Shown in pieces: positions 1 through 4,646 of a stretch of 5,281 nucleotides of DNA. The translations under genes and the position numbers were made by a program. The notes below the pieces were generated by a model. The model saw only the letters and a program-made list of their open reading frames with translations. It was not told the origin of the DNA and made no database searches. The stretch is taken from positions 1-5,281 of the forward strand of contig JAOTWK010000273.1 in assembly GCA_029862935.1 (NCBI GenBank), given 5' to 3'. This stretch comes from Gemmatimonadota bacterium. Its GTDB lineage: Bacteria; Gemmatimonadota; Gemmatimonadetes; Gemmatimonadales; GWC2-71-9. Each line of letters opens with the position of its first letter. The first letter of the stretch is position 1.

Positions 1-1
1 G

Positions 2-985
2 GACAAGACCGGCGTCATCGTTTCGAACCCCGGCAACTTGGACCTCAAGCCCGAGCGCTCGCAGGAGTGGGAAGCAGGCTTCGAGGCTGGGTTATTCAAC
101 GGCAGGCTTGCCGTCGACCTGACCTACTACAATCGGACCACCAAGGACGCCCTGGTCGATCGCGACCTGGCACCGTCCCTGGGGCTCACCACGAGCCGGT
201 TCGAGAACCTGGCCAAGACCAAGAACTGGGGCTGGGAAGCCGGCATCAACGGCACGGTGGTTCAGACGCCACTGTTGACCTGGAACGTCGGCCTCAATGG
301 CTCCACCAACGCCAACAAGGTCGTCGAGCTGGGTGAAGACATCGAGCCCATCGTCTTCGGCGATCAGGCCCACAAGGAAGGGTATCCGCTCGGCGCGTAC
401 TGGGAGCGGCCGTACACGTGGGAAGACACCAACGGTGACGGATTCATCGCCGTCGACGAAGTGACCGTCAACGCCAGCGATACCACCGAGTTCGTGGGAT
501 ACGCCCGTCCGCGGTACGAGCTGTCGTTGTTCAACTCGTTCGACATCGGCTCGTGGCTCCGGATCAGCGGACTGTTCGATTACCGCGGGGGGCACAAGGC
601 GTACAACTTCACCGAGGAGTTCCGCTGCCGGTTCCGCACCTGCGAGGCCCTCAACAATCCCGACGCCTCGTTGGAATTGCAGGCGCGGTCCATCGCCGGA
701 GCGGTCTCGTCGACGCAGACCGGCTTGGGCTTCATGGATCCGGGCTGGTTCATCAAGCTCCGCGAGCTGTCGTTTACGTTCTTCCTGCCGACCAACATGG
801 CAGGCATGATCGGCGCCGACCGGGCAACGCTGACGATCAGCGGCCGGAACCTGTTGACGATCACGGATTACACCGGCACAGACCCCGAGGTGCAGCAGAC
901 GGCGACGTCCAACTTCACGTCGCGCGACTTTCTCACGCAGCCGCAGGTCCGCTACTGGACCGCGCGGTTGCAGCTAACCTTTTAA
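2..985 (+). CDS. SusC/RagA-family TonB-dependent outer-membrane transporter, C-terminal part (5' truncated)
   Basis: This is the C-terminal 327 residues of a TonB-linked beta-barrel transporter. Such proteins are usually near 1000 residues, and the plug domain and first barrel strands lie upstream of the window. The frame is open from base 2, and the TTG at 38 is internal, not a start. Seen directly: the barrel motif NLDLKPERSQEWEAG near residue 13, alternating aromatic/hydrophobic strands, a CxxxxC pair at bases 626-643, a GFMDPGWFIKLRELSF strand, SGRNLLTITDYTGTDPEV, and a terminal phenylalanine (RLQLTF), the usual signal for barrel assembly by BAM. A loop reads DTNGDGFIAVDE, a full EF-hand-like pattern. 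Family knowledge: SusC proteins form a pore with a SusD lipoprotein and import oligosaccharides, peptides or other bulky ligands using TonB energy. The SusD-like gene follows at once, supporting a co-transcribed pair. The substrate cannot be inferred. Confidence 0.95.
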   Translation, partial: DKTGVIVSNPGNLDLKPERSQEWEAGFEAGLFNGRLAVDLTYYNRTTKDALVDRDLAPSLGLTTSRFENLAKTKNWGWEAGINGTVVQTPLLTWNVGLNGSTNANKVVELGEDIEPIVFGDQAHKEGYPLGAYWERPYTWEDTNGDGFIAVDEVTVNASDTTEFVGYARPRYELSLFNSFDIGSWLRISGLFDYRGGHKAYNFTEEFRCRFRTCEALNNPDASLELQARSIAGAVSSTQTGLGFMDPGWFIKLRELSFTFFLPTNMAGMIGADRATLTISGRNLLTITDYTGTDPEVQQTATSNFTSRDFLTQPQVRYWTARLQLTF

Positions 986-990
986 CCGGT

Positions 991-996
991 GAGGAA
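991..996 (+). promoter_or_regulatory. Ribosome binding site that fixes the SusD-like start
   Basis: GAGGAA lies 7 bases before the ATG at 1004, which is good Shine-Dalgarno spacing. The in-frame GTG at 989 would overlap this site and has no comparable sequence upstream, so the ATG at 1004 is preferred. Confidence 0.7.
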
Positions 997-1003
997 TGCA
1001 GCC

Positions 1004-2386
1004 ATGACGAAGCTTTCGACTTCTCATGTGCGGCGGCGGAACCGCCCGTTCCTTGCCGCCGCGATAGCCGCCGTTGTCCTCTTAGGCGTACCCCTTACGG
1101 GGTGCGGCGAGCTGCTCGAGGTCAACGATCCGGACATCGTGACACCTGACAATCTTACTGATGAGCTCGGTCTCGAGACCCTGCGGAATGGCGCCCTCAG
1201 CAACTTCCAGGAGGCGTGGTCCGCAGATGAGGCGAGCGACAACCTGACGATCTTCTCCGGCCTCATGAGTGACGAGTGGTTCCACTCCGGCACGTTCCCC
1301 ACGCGCCAAGAGGCCGACCGGCGGGAGTTCCAACTCACGAACGGCACCATGGAGGGCATGTTCTTTGAGCTCCAGCGGGCGCGCGCCGACTTGGAAAAAG
1401 CCGCCATTCGGATCGAGCGGTCGGTGGCCGACCCCAATGCCGATGCACGGATTCCTGAGATGCAGACGTTTGCCGGGTTTACGTACGTCGGGTTCGGTGA
1501 GAATTTCTGTAACGGCGTGCCGTTCAGCGAGACGTTGGACTCGATACTCTATGGAGATCCGCTGACCAACGCCGAGATGTTCACCAAGGCAGTGACGTTC
1601 TTCGATGCCGCCTTGGCGCACCCGGCTGTGGACGCCGACGTCGCGAACCTGGCGAGGATCGGCAAGGGCCGGGCGCTGCTCAATCTGGACCAGGCGGGCG
1701 CAGCGGCTACCGCCGTTGCGGGCGTGCCGGACGACTTCGTCTACTACACGTATCACAGCAACGTCGAGAGCAAGACCCGCCTTGGGGTGTATCACCTGAA
1801 CCACGAGGCCGAACGCTGGTCGGTGGCGGACAGCGAGGGTGGTAACGGACTCCCGTTCCGCTCGGCCAACGACCCGCGGGTGCCGTGGTCCGACCCAGGC
1901 GACACCGGGTTCGACAGCGAGACACCACTGTACCTGCTCATGCTGTTTCAGGACCGTACGGACCGCTTCCCGCTGGGCACCGGTGTGGAGGCCCGGCTGA
2001 TCGAGGCCGAAGCCGACTACCAGGCTGGGGGGAGCAACTGGATCACCATTCTGAACGGCCTGCGGCAAGACTTTGCCACGCTGGCGCCGGCGCTGTATCC
2101 GGACAACACGCCAGCCGGCGCGCTCGCGGACACGATCGTTCCCGCGACGGCCGCCGAGCAGGAAGACCTCATCTTTTACGAGCGGGCGTTCTGGCTCTTC
2201 GCCACGGGCCACCGCTTGGGCGATCTCCGGCGGCTGATCCGGCAGTACGGCCGTGGCACGGAGACCGTGTTCCCCACGGGCGCATACCACAAGACCGGAT
2301 CCTACGCCACGGACGTGAACATCCCGGTCCCGCAGCCCGAGGAGAACAACCCGAACTTTGTATCCTGCTCGGACCGGAACCCGTAG
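1004..2386 (+). CDS. SusD/RagB-like outer-membrane nutrient-binding lipoprotein
   Basis: The 460-residue product is a SusD/RagB-type lipoprotein, expected on the cell surface as the lid of the SusC pore, where it captures ligand. The N-terminus has a basic stretch (VRRRNR), a hydrophobic core and the lipobox LTGC with the lipidated cysteine at residue 34. It is followed by the typical EVNDPDIVTPDNL. Other family-like blocks are FGENFCNGVPFSE near residue 164, RWSVADSEGGNGLPFRSAND near 271, an EARLIEAEADYQAG helix, and ERAFWLFATGHRLGDLRRLI at 393-412, followed by VFPTGAYHKTG and NIPVPQPEENNPNF at the end. These blocks match the RagB/SusD C-terminal domain as found in Gemmatimonadota (recalled, not searched). 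The length is normal, with no frameshift or missing block. It starts 18 bases after the SusC-like stop, so the two form one operon, closed by the palindrome at 2418-2447. The ligand is unknown. Confidence 0.95.
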   Translation: MTKLSTSHVRRRNRPFLAAAIAAVVLLGVPLTGCGELLEVNDPDIVTPDNLTDELGLETLRNGALSNFQEAWSADEASDNLTIFSGLMSDEWFHSGTFPTRQEADRREFQLTNGTMEGMFFELQRARADLEKAAIRIERSVADPNADARIPEMQTFAGFTYVGFGENFCNGVPFSETLDSILYGDPLTNAEMFTKAVTFFDAALAHPAVDADVANLARIGKGRALLNLDQAGAAATAVAGVPDDFVYYTYHSNVESKTRLGVYHLNHEAERWSVADSEGGNGLPFRSANDPRVPWSDPGDTGFDSETPLYLLMLFQDRTDRFPLGTGVEARLIEAEADYQAGGSNWITILNGLRQDFATLAPALYPDNTPAGALADTIVPATAAEQEDLIFYERAFWLFATGHRLGDLRRLIRQYGRGTETVFPTGAYHKTGSYATDVNIPVPQPEENNPNFVSCSDRNP

Positions 2387-2417
2387 AATCAGGGACCACG
2401 GCAGCAGGCTTGAACCA

Positions 2418-2447
2418 AGAGGGGGCGCCCGATCGGGCGCCCCCTCT
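2418..2447. terminator. Perfect 30-bp palindrome, probable bidirectional terminator
   Basis: The sequence is self-complementary over all 30 bases, centred between 2432 and 2433, with 13-bp arms around a GATC loop. The stem is extremely GC-rich (GGGGGCGCCC and its complement). On the + strand it is followed by TGCTCTTCTC, a pyrimidine-rich tail rather than a clean T-run. On the - strand it is followed by TGGTTCAAGC, which is poorer. It lies 31 bases after the SusD-like stop and 28 bases before the convergent plug-gene stop, the expected place for a shared terminator. The weak T-tract leaves its efficiency uncertain. Confidence 0.8.
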
Positions 2448-2475
2448 GCTCTTCTCGTGCAATACGTCGAGACCG

Positions 2476-2982
2476 CTACCTCAACCGTGCGCTCCCGGTA
2501 TCGGGCGGCGCGATCGAGTCCGGCTCCTCTTCCTCTTCCCCTCCCAACGTCGTCTCGATCAGAATCACACCGGCTACCGCAGAGGTCCCGTAGTACGTCG
2601 TGGCATCGGGACCGGTCAGCACTTGAATCGAGTAGAGGTTGTCCGCTGGGATCATGCGGAGCATGGTGATGTCGCCAAGCTTGGTGCCATCGAGTAATAC
2701 AAACGGATCTTCACGCAGCACCATGCTGCCCTGGCCGCGATCGGAGTAGATCCTGACGGGCATGCCCCGGTAATCACTGAACCGGTGGGTCCGTACCGTG
2801 AACTTGAGCGCCTCCCAAGCCGTGCTGGCGCCGGTGGCGCGGATCTGCTCGGCCGTGACGTACTGGCCCGTGATCTGGTTCGGGCGGGCGTCCTCGCGGG
2901 AGCGCGTGGCGCAGGCGGTAAGCACCAGCAGCCCCACACACACAACGAGCGCGGACCGATTGAAAAGAAAAGTGGTCTGCAT
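2476..2982 (-). CDS. Stand-alone TonB-receptor plug-domain lipoprotein
   Basis: The product is 168 residues: a signal peptide ending in lipobox LTAC (cysteine 24), then a single plug domain, then a short acidic/proline tail (five glutamates at 149-153). Plug hallmarks, in order, are a VTAEQIRATGASTAWEAL segment at 42-59 like the start of the SusC plug, PFVLLDG at 93-99, MIPADNLYSIQVLTGPDATT at 110-129, and YYGTSAVAGVILIET at 130-144. These correspond to the family's 'vliDG', 'ieVlkGp.a..yG..a..GvI.i.T' pattern. There is no barrel, no TonB box and no continuation in any frame, so it is not a simple truncated receptor. The ATG at 2982 is chosen because GAGGGG precedes it at 2991-2986. The ATG at 3003 would add seven residues and lacks such a site. 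The gene converges on the SusCD operon. Its role is unknown; it may act as a periplasmic or outer-membrane accessory. Confidence 0.85.
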   Translation of the reverse strand: MQTTFLFNRSALVVCVGLLVLTACATRSREDARPNQITGQYVTAEQIRATGASTAWEALKFTVRTHRFSDYRGMPVRIYSDRGQGSMVLREDPFVLLDGTKLGDITMLRMIPADNLYSIQVLTGPDATTYYGTSAVAGVILIETTLGGEEEEEPDSIAPPDTGSARLR

Positions 2983-3208
2983 GGGCCCCTCGAGCTTGAG
3001 CATCGGAAACGGGCCGGTAGAAGCATAGGATGGATGGCCCTTCCTACTGGATCCTACCCAGCAGAATGGCGCCTGTTCAGATGCGGGGCAAGTCCGAGCA
3101 CAACCCCTGCTGCAATTTCATGTGACCTCGGTCGGTCTTGGACAGGTATTGTTACCGAAGAAACAAAGTCACCATTCTCCGAGAAGCCGGAGCCAGATGA
3201 GGTAGCTC
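2983..3208. promoter_or_regulatory. Divergent intergenic region between two lipoprotein genes
   Basis: These 226 bases must hold the promoters of both the plug lipoprotein (-) and the small lipoprotein (+). No strong promoter is visible. The best + candidate is TGGACA at 3139-3144, with only a weak match (AACAAA) 17 bases downstream. On the - strand TATGCT (near 3028-3023) resembles a -10 but lacks a matching -35. The 3120-3180 part is visibly more AT-rich than its surroundings. A short inverted pair TAGGAT/ATCCTA sits at 3026-3031 and 3051-3056. No gene is supported here. Confidence 0.35.
2986..2991 (-). promoter_or_regulatory. Ribosome binding site for the plug lipoprotein
   Basis: GAGGGG on the minus strand ends 3 bases before the ATG at 2982, with the GAGG core 5 bases away. 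It decides between that ATG and the upstream in-frame ATG at 3003, which has no purine-rich site in front of it. Confidence 0.55.
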
Positions 3209-3622
3209 ATGGGATCACGGGTTGGACCGCACCAGTCACCGCTCGCCGCAATCGCCTTCGCTGCGCTACTGGCCGGCGGGCTCGTCGGCTGTGAAGACAC
3301 TGCCGAACCTTCAGGCGTGCTGGTGCGTCTGGTGAATGCGTCGATCGTCACCATGACCCGCGCCACGCTGTACACATCGGAAGGGCCCGTGAGTTTTCAG
3401 GACTTGGAGGCCGGAGCAGCGTCCCCGTTCATCAGCGTGAGTGTCGCCTATCGGTTCGCGACCACGGAGGTCGTCGCCGCCACCGACACGTTTCGCCTGC
3501 AGGTGATCGACTTTGTTGGAGAGACGCCGCTGGAACCGGGGCTCTACTCCTACGTGTTGGATGTGATCGATCTTGGGACGCCGAACGCCAGTCTCACACA
3601 GGAGTTCCGCCGCGATCGCTGA
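3209..3622 (+). CDS. Small lipoprotein of unknown function
   Basis: The product has 137 residues and I do not recognise a named family. The N-terminus has a hydrophobic segment (residues 11-26) and the lipobox LVGC with cysteine 28, so it should be a lipoprotein. The mature part, about 110 residues, is rich in short hydrophobic strands (GVLVRLVNASIVTMTRATLY, then SVSVAYRFATTEVVA, then FRLQVIDFVGETPLEPGLYS), suggesting a small all-beta fold. The order 'RLVNAS ... AYR ... IDFVGE ... LEPGLYSYVL' resembles small periplasmic proteins with VRxxNAS starts, including DUF4397-like ones, but this is impression only. The ATG start is supported by GAGGT at 3199-3203, five bases upstream. It stands alone as a transcription unit, diverging from the plug lipoprotein gene. 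The two could share regulation, but nothing shows that they work together. Confidence 0.8.
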   Translation: MGSRVGPHQSPLAAIAFAALLAGGLVGCEDTAEPSGVLVRLVNASIVTMTRATLYTSEGPVSFQDLEAGAASPFISVSVAYRFATTEVVAATDTFRLQVIDFVGETPLEPGLYSYVLDVIDLGTPNASLTQEFRRDR

Positions 3623-3634
3623 AACACCGCGGCG
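3608..3634 (+). terminator. GC hairpin over the stop codon of the small lipoprotein gene
   Basis: CGCCGCG at 3608-3614 pairs with CGCGGCG at 3628-3634 around a 13-base loop that contains the stop codon. It is immediately followed by the palindrome CAACTAGTTG (3635-3644) and no T-run. It could contribute to termination or transcript stability. It could equally be coincidence in GC-rich DNA. Confidence 0.3.
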
Positions 3635-3832
3635 CAACTAGTTGGTCACCGATCCAGATCGTTGACCGTCCTCGACCGTCTTCTCCCACCAGCTGAAGGC
3701 TCAAGGCTGAGTGCAGGCACCGCAGTGCTCTGGTATCCACCCCACCAGAATCGGGTTAAGCGAACGGCTTGTGAAGGGTGAATCGTCTCGGCGGGCACCA
3801 CGAATTACCACACCGGGTGCCGCAGGCACACC
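3623..3832. other. Gene-free spacer between small lipoprotein and vapBC
   Basis: No credible coding region, RNA gene or mobile-element remnant is visible in this 210-base stretch. It holds the palindrome at 3635-3644 and a heptamer GACCGTC repeated 10 bases apart at 3664-3670 and 3674-3680. Open frames on the minus strand here have no start with a ribosome binding site and run into the vapB promoter. Confidence 0.5.
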
Positions 3833-3862
3833 TTGACGATCTTTGCAGTATGGCCATATTGT
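3833..3862 (+). promoter_or_regulatory. Predicted vapBC promoter
   Basis: TTGACG at 3833-3838 matches the -35 consensus at five of six positions. TATTGT at 3857-3862 matches the -10 at four of six, and the spacer is 18 bases. Transcription would begin about 7 bases further on, at about 3868-3870, which coincides with the A of the antitoxin ATG. This would give a leaderless or near-leaderless mRNA. The match is by eye, and sigma-factor preferences in this phylum are not known to me. Confidence 0.5.
3849..3858. promoter_or_regulatory. Putative VapB operator, copy 1
   Basis: TATGGCCATA is a perfect 10-bp palindrome lying in the spacer of the predicted promoter and overlapping the first two bases of its -10. 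It is identical to a second copy exactly 20 bp downstream. Ribbon-helix-helix antitoxins usually bind short palindromes near their own promoter, alone or with the toxin, and repress it. That makes this the expected autoregulatory site (inference). Confidence 0.6.
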
Positions 3863-3868
3863 CTTGAG

Positions 3869-3878
3869 TATGGCCATA
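3869..3878. promoter_or_regulatory. Putative VapB operator, copy 2, containing the start codon
   Basis: This second copy of TATGGCCATA has its T at 3869 and the antitoxin start codon ATG at 3870-3872 inside it, so the first codons (Met-Ala-Ile) are part of the palindrome. The 12-base AGTATGGCCATA is shared by both copies. A spacing of 20 bp is about two DNA turns, which would place two antitoxin dimers on the same face of the helix. Confidence 0.6.
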
Positions 3879-4154
3879 CCAAAGATCAAGGGAACCTATT
3901 CCATGGACGTGGAGACGGTCGAGGTGCTCACGCACCTGGCGCGCCGCTGGGGGGTGAGCAAGTCCGAAGCGCTGCGGAGGGCGATCCACGTCGCGGCCGC
4001 AGGGACCGATGAGGAACCGGTCGGCGTTCTGGATGTGCTGCATGAGCTCCAGGAGGCCGTAGCACTCTCGGCATCGCAAGCGCGGGACTGGGCCCGCCAG
4101 GCGCGGGCCGAGCGTCGAGCAGCGTCGAAACGCAAAGAGCCGACGGACACGTGA
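3870..4154 (+). CDS. vapB: VapB-type ribbon-helix-helix antitoxin
   Basis: The product is 94 residues. The N-terminal half is a ribbon-helix-helix DNA-binding domain: strand KIKGTYSM (5-12), helix VETVEVLTHLARR (14-26), turn WGVS, and helix KSEALRRAIHVAA (31-43). The C-terminal half (about 50-94) is helical and charged, with tryptophan 73 or nearby in ARDWARQARAERRA, as expected for the segment that wraps the toxin. The ATG at 3870 is chosen because it keeps the DNA-binding strand. It lacks a Shine-Dalgarno site but may be read from a leaderless mRNA. The in-frame ATG at 3903 has AAGGGAA at 3888-3894 but would delete the strand. The TTG at 3843 is unlikely. The gene overlaps the toxin start by 4 bp, the usual coupling for antitoxin before toxin. 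The antitoxin role is known for the family and not shown here. Confidence 0.88.
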   Translation: MAIPKIKGTYSMDVETVEVLTHLARRWGVSKSEALRRAIHVAAAGTDEEPVGVLDVLHELQEAVALSASQARDWARQARAERRAASKRKEPTDT

Positions 4155-4528
4155 TTCAGCTCGACACGAGTTTTCTGATCCACGCACTGGTCAAAGACGC
4201 ACCCGAGGACAAGCTCCTCAGAACGTGGATTCGCAAGCGGACTACGCTCGCCGTGAGCGCGATTGCCTGGGCTGAGTTTCTTTGCGGACCGTTGGAACCG
4301 CACCAGGCTGAACTCGCCGGACGAGTGATCGATCACGTGTTGCCGTTCGGAGTCGAGGACGCAGCGATGGCGGCGGAGTTGTTCAATCGCACCGGGCGCC
4401 GTCGGGGCTCATTGGCCGACTGCATGGTGGCGGCAACCGCCCTGATTCGCGGCGCGCCGCTCGCTACCGCCAACCCTGCAGACTTCCGCCGTCTGAAAGA
4501 GCGTGGGCTCGAGCTATTGACCGGGTAG
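4151..4528 (+). CDS. vapC: VapC-type PIN-domain RNase toxin
   Basis: The product is 125 residues, within the normal VapC range, and is a PIN domain from end to end. The acidic residues expected to bind metal are visible: D5 in MIQLDTSFLI, E42 in SAIAWAEFLCG, D90 in GSLADCMVAATAL, and D111 in the ATANPADF block (N108 also sits at a conserved position). VapC toxins cleave tRNA or rRNA and stop growth when released from VapB, and the target of this one cannot be predicted. The GTG start overlaps the antitoxin stop as GTGA, suggesting translational coupling. No convincing ribosome binding site precedes it. All catalytic positions are intact, so the toxin should be active. Confidence 0.93.
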   Translation: MIQLDTSFLIHALVKDAPEDKLLRTWIRKRTTLAVSAIAWAEFLCGPLEPHQAELAGRVIDHVLPFGVEDAAMAAELFNRTGRRRGSLADCMVAATALIRGAPLATANPADFRRLKERGLELLTG

Positions 4529-4582
4529 TCTGGGGGCCGCCGCCGAATGCGTGGCAACGCGGTCGCGTTCCAGACACGAGAG

Positions 4583-4598
4583 CGCTGGTCAACCAGCG
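4583..4598. repeat. Inverted repeat in the convergent vapC / secreted-protein intergenic region
   Basis: CGCTGGT (4583-4589) and ACCAGCG (4592-4598) are complementary, and ACCAGCGG occurs again at 4608-4615. Another dyad, AACGCG/CGCGTT, lies at 4556-4569, and the palindrome GGTTAACC at 4598-4605. The 118-base gap between the convergent stops is a plausible terminator site, but no T-run follows any of these. Confidence applies to the repeat, not to terminator function. Confidence 0.5.
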
Positions 4599-4646
4599 GT
4601 TAACCCCACCAGCGGCACCTCGGGCGCGTGCTGGCGGATGCGGTCG

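Noticed and set aside
38..40. TTG as start of the SusC-like gene
   Set aside because: The frame is open to the window edge, and the encoded region is the interior of a barrel with conserved residues on both sides of this codon.
553..1149. 198-residue + strand open frame
   Set aside because: It spans the SusC/SusD junction in the wrong frame, whereas both real genes there have family motifs and a ribosome binding site.
1082..2290. Long 402-residue open frame on the minus strand
   Set aside because: It lies entirely antisense to the SusD-like gene, has low-complexity Arg/Gly/Val-rich composition and no recognisable domain. It is a GC-rich shadow frame.
1885..2697. 270-residue + strand open frame
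   Set aside because: It runs out of frame through the SusD gene, across the palindromic terminator and into the antisense of the plug gene. Its Arg/Pro-rich composition is typical of a shadow.
2785..3294. 169-residue + strand open frame
   Set aside because: It overlaps the plug lipoprotein antisense and the start of the small lipoprotein in another frame. It lacks motifs and a ribosome binding site.
3700..3760. Possible tRNA 3' end or attachment site (CCACCCCACCAG)
   Set aside because: The CCACCA-like string is not preceded by a T-arm sequence or any acceptor stem, and no matching repeat marks an insertion boundary.
3843..3845. TTG as the antitoxin start
   Set aside because: It lies within the promoter and operator, has no ribosome binding site, and adds residues before the ribbon-helix-helix strand. 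The ATG at 3870 fits better.
3833..4528. vapBC as part of a recently inserted mobile element
   Set aside because: No flanking direct repeats, terminal inverted repeats, integrase or transposase are seen. Base composition is similar to the neighbours.
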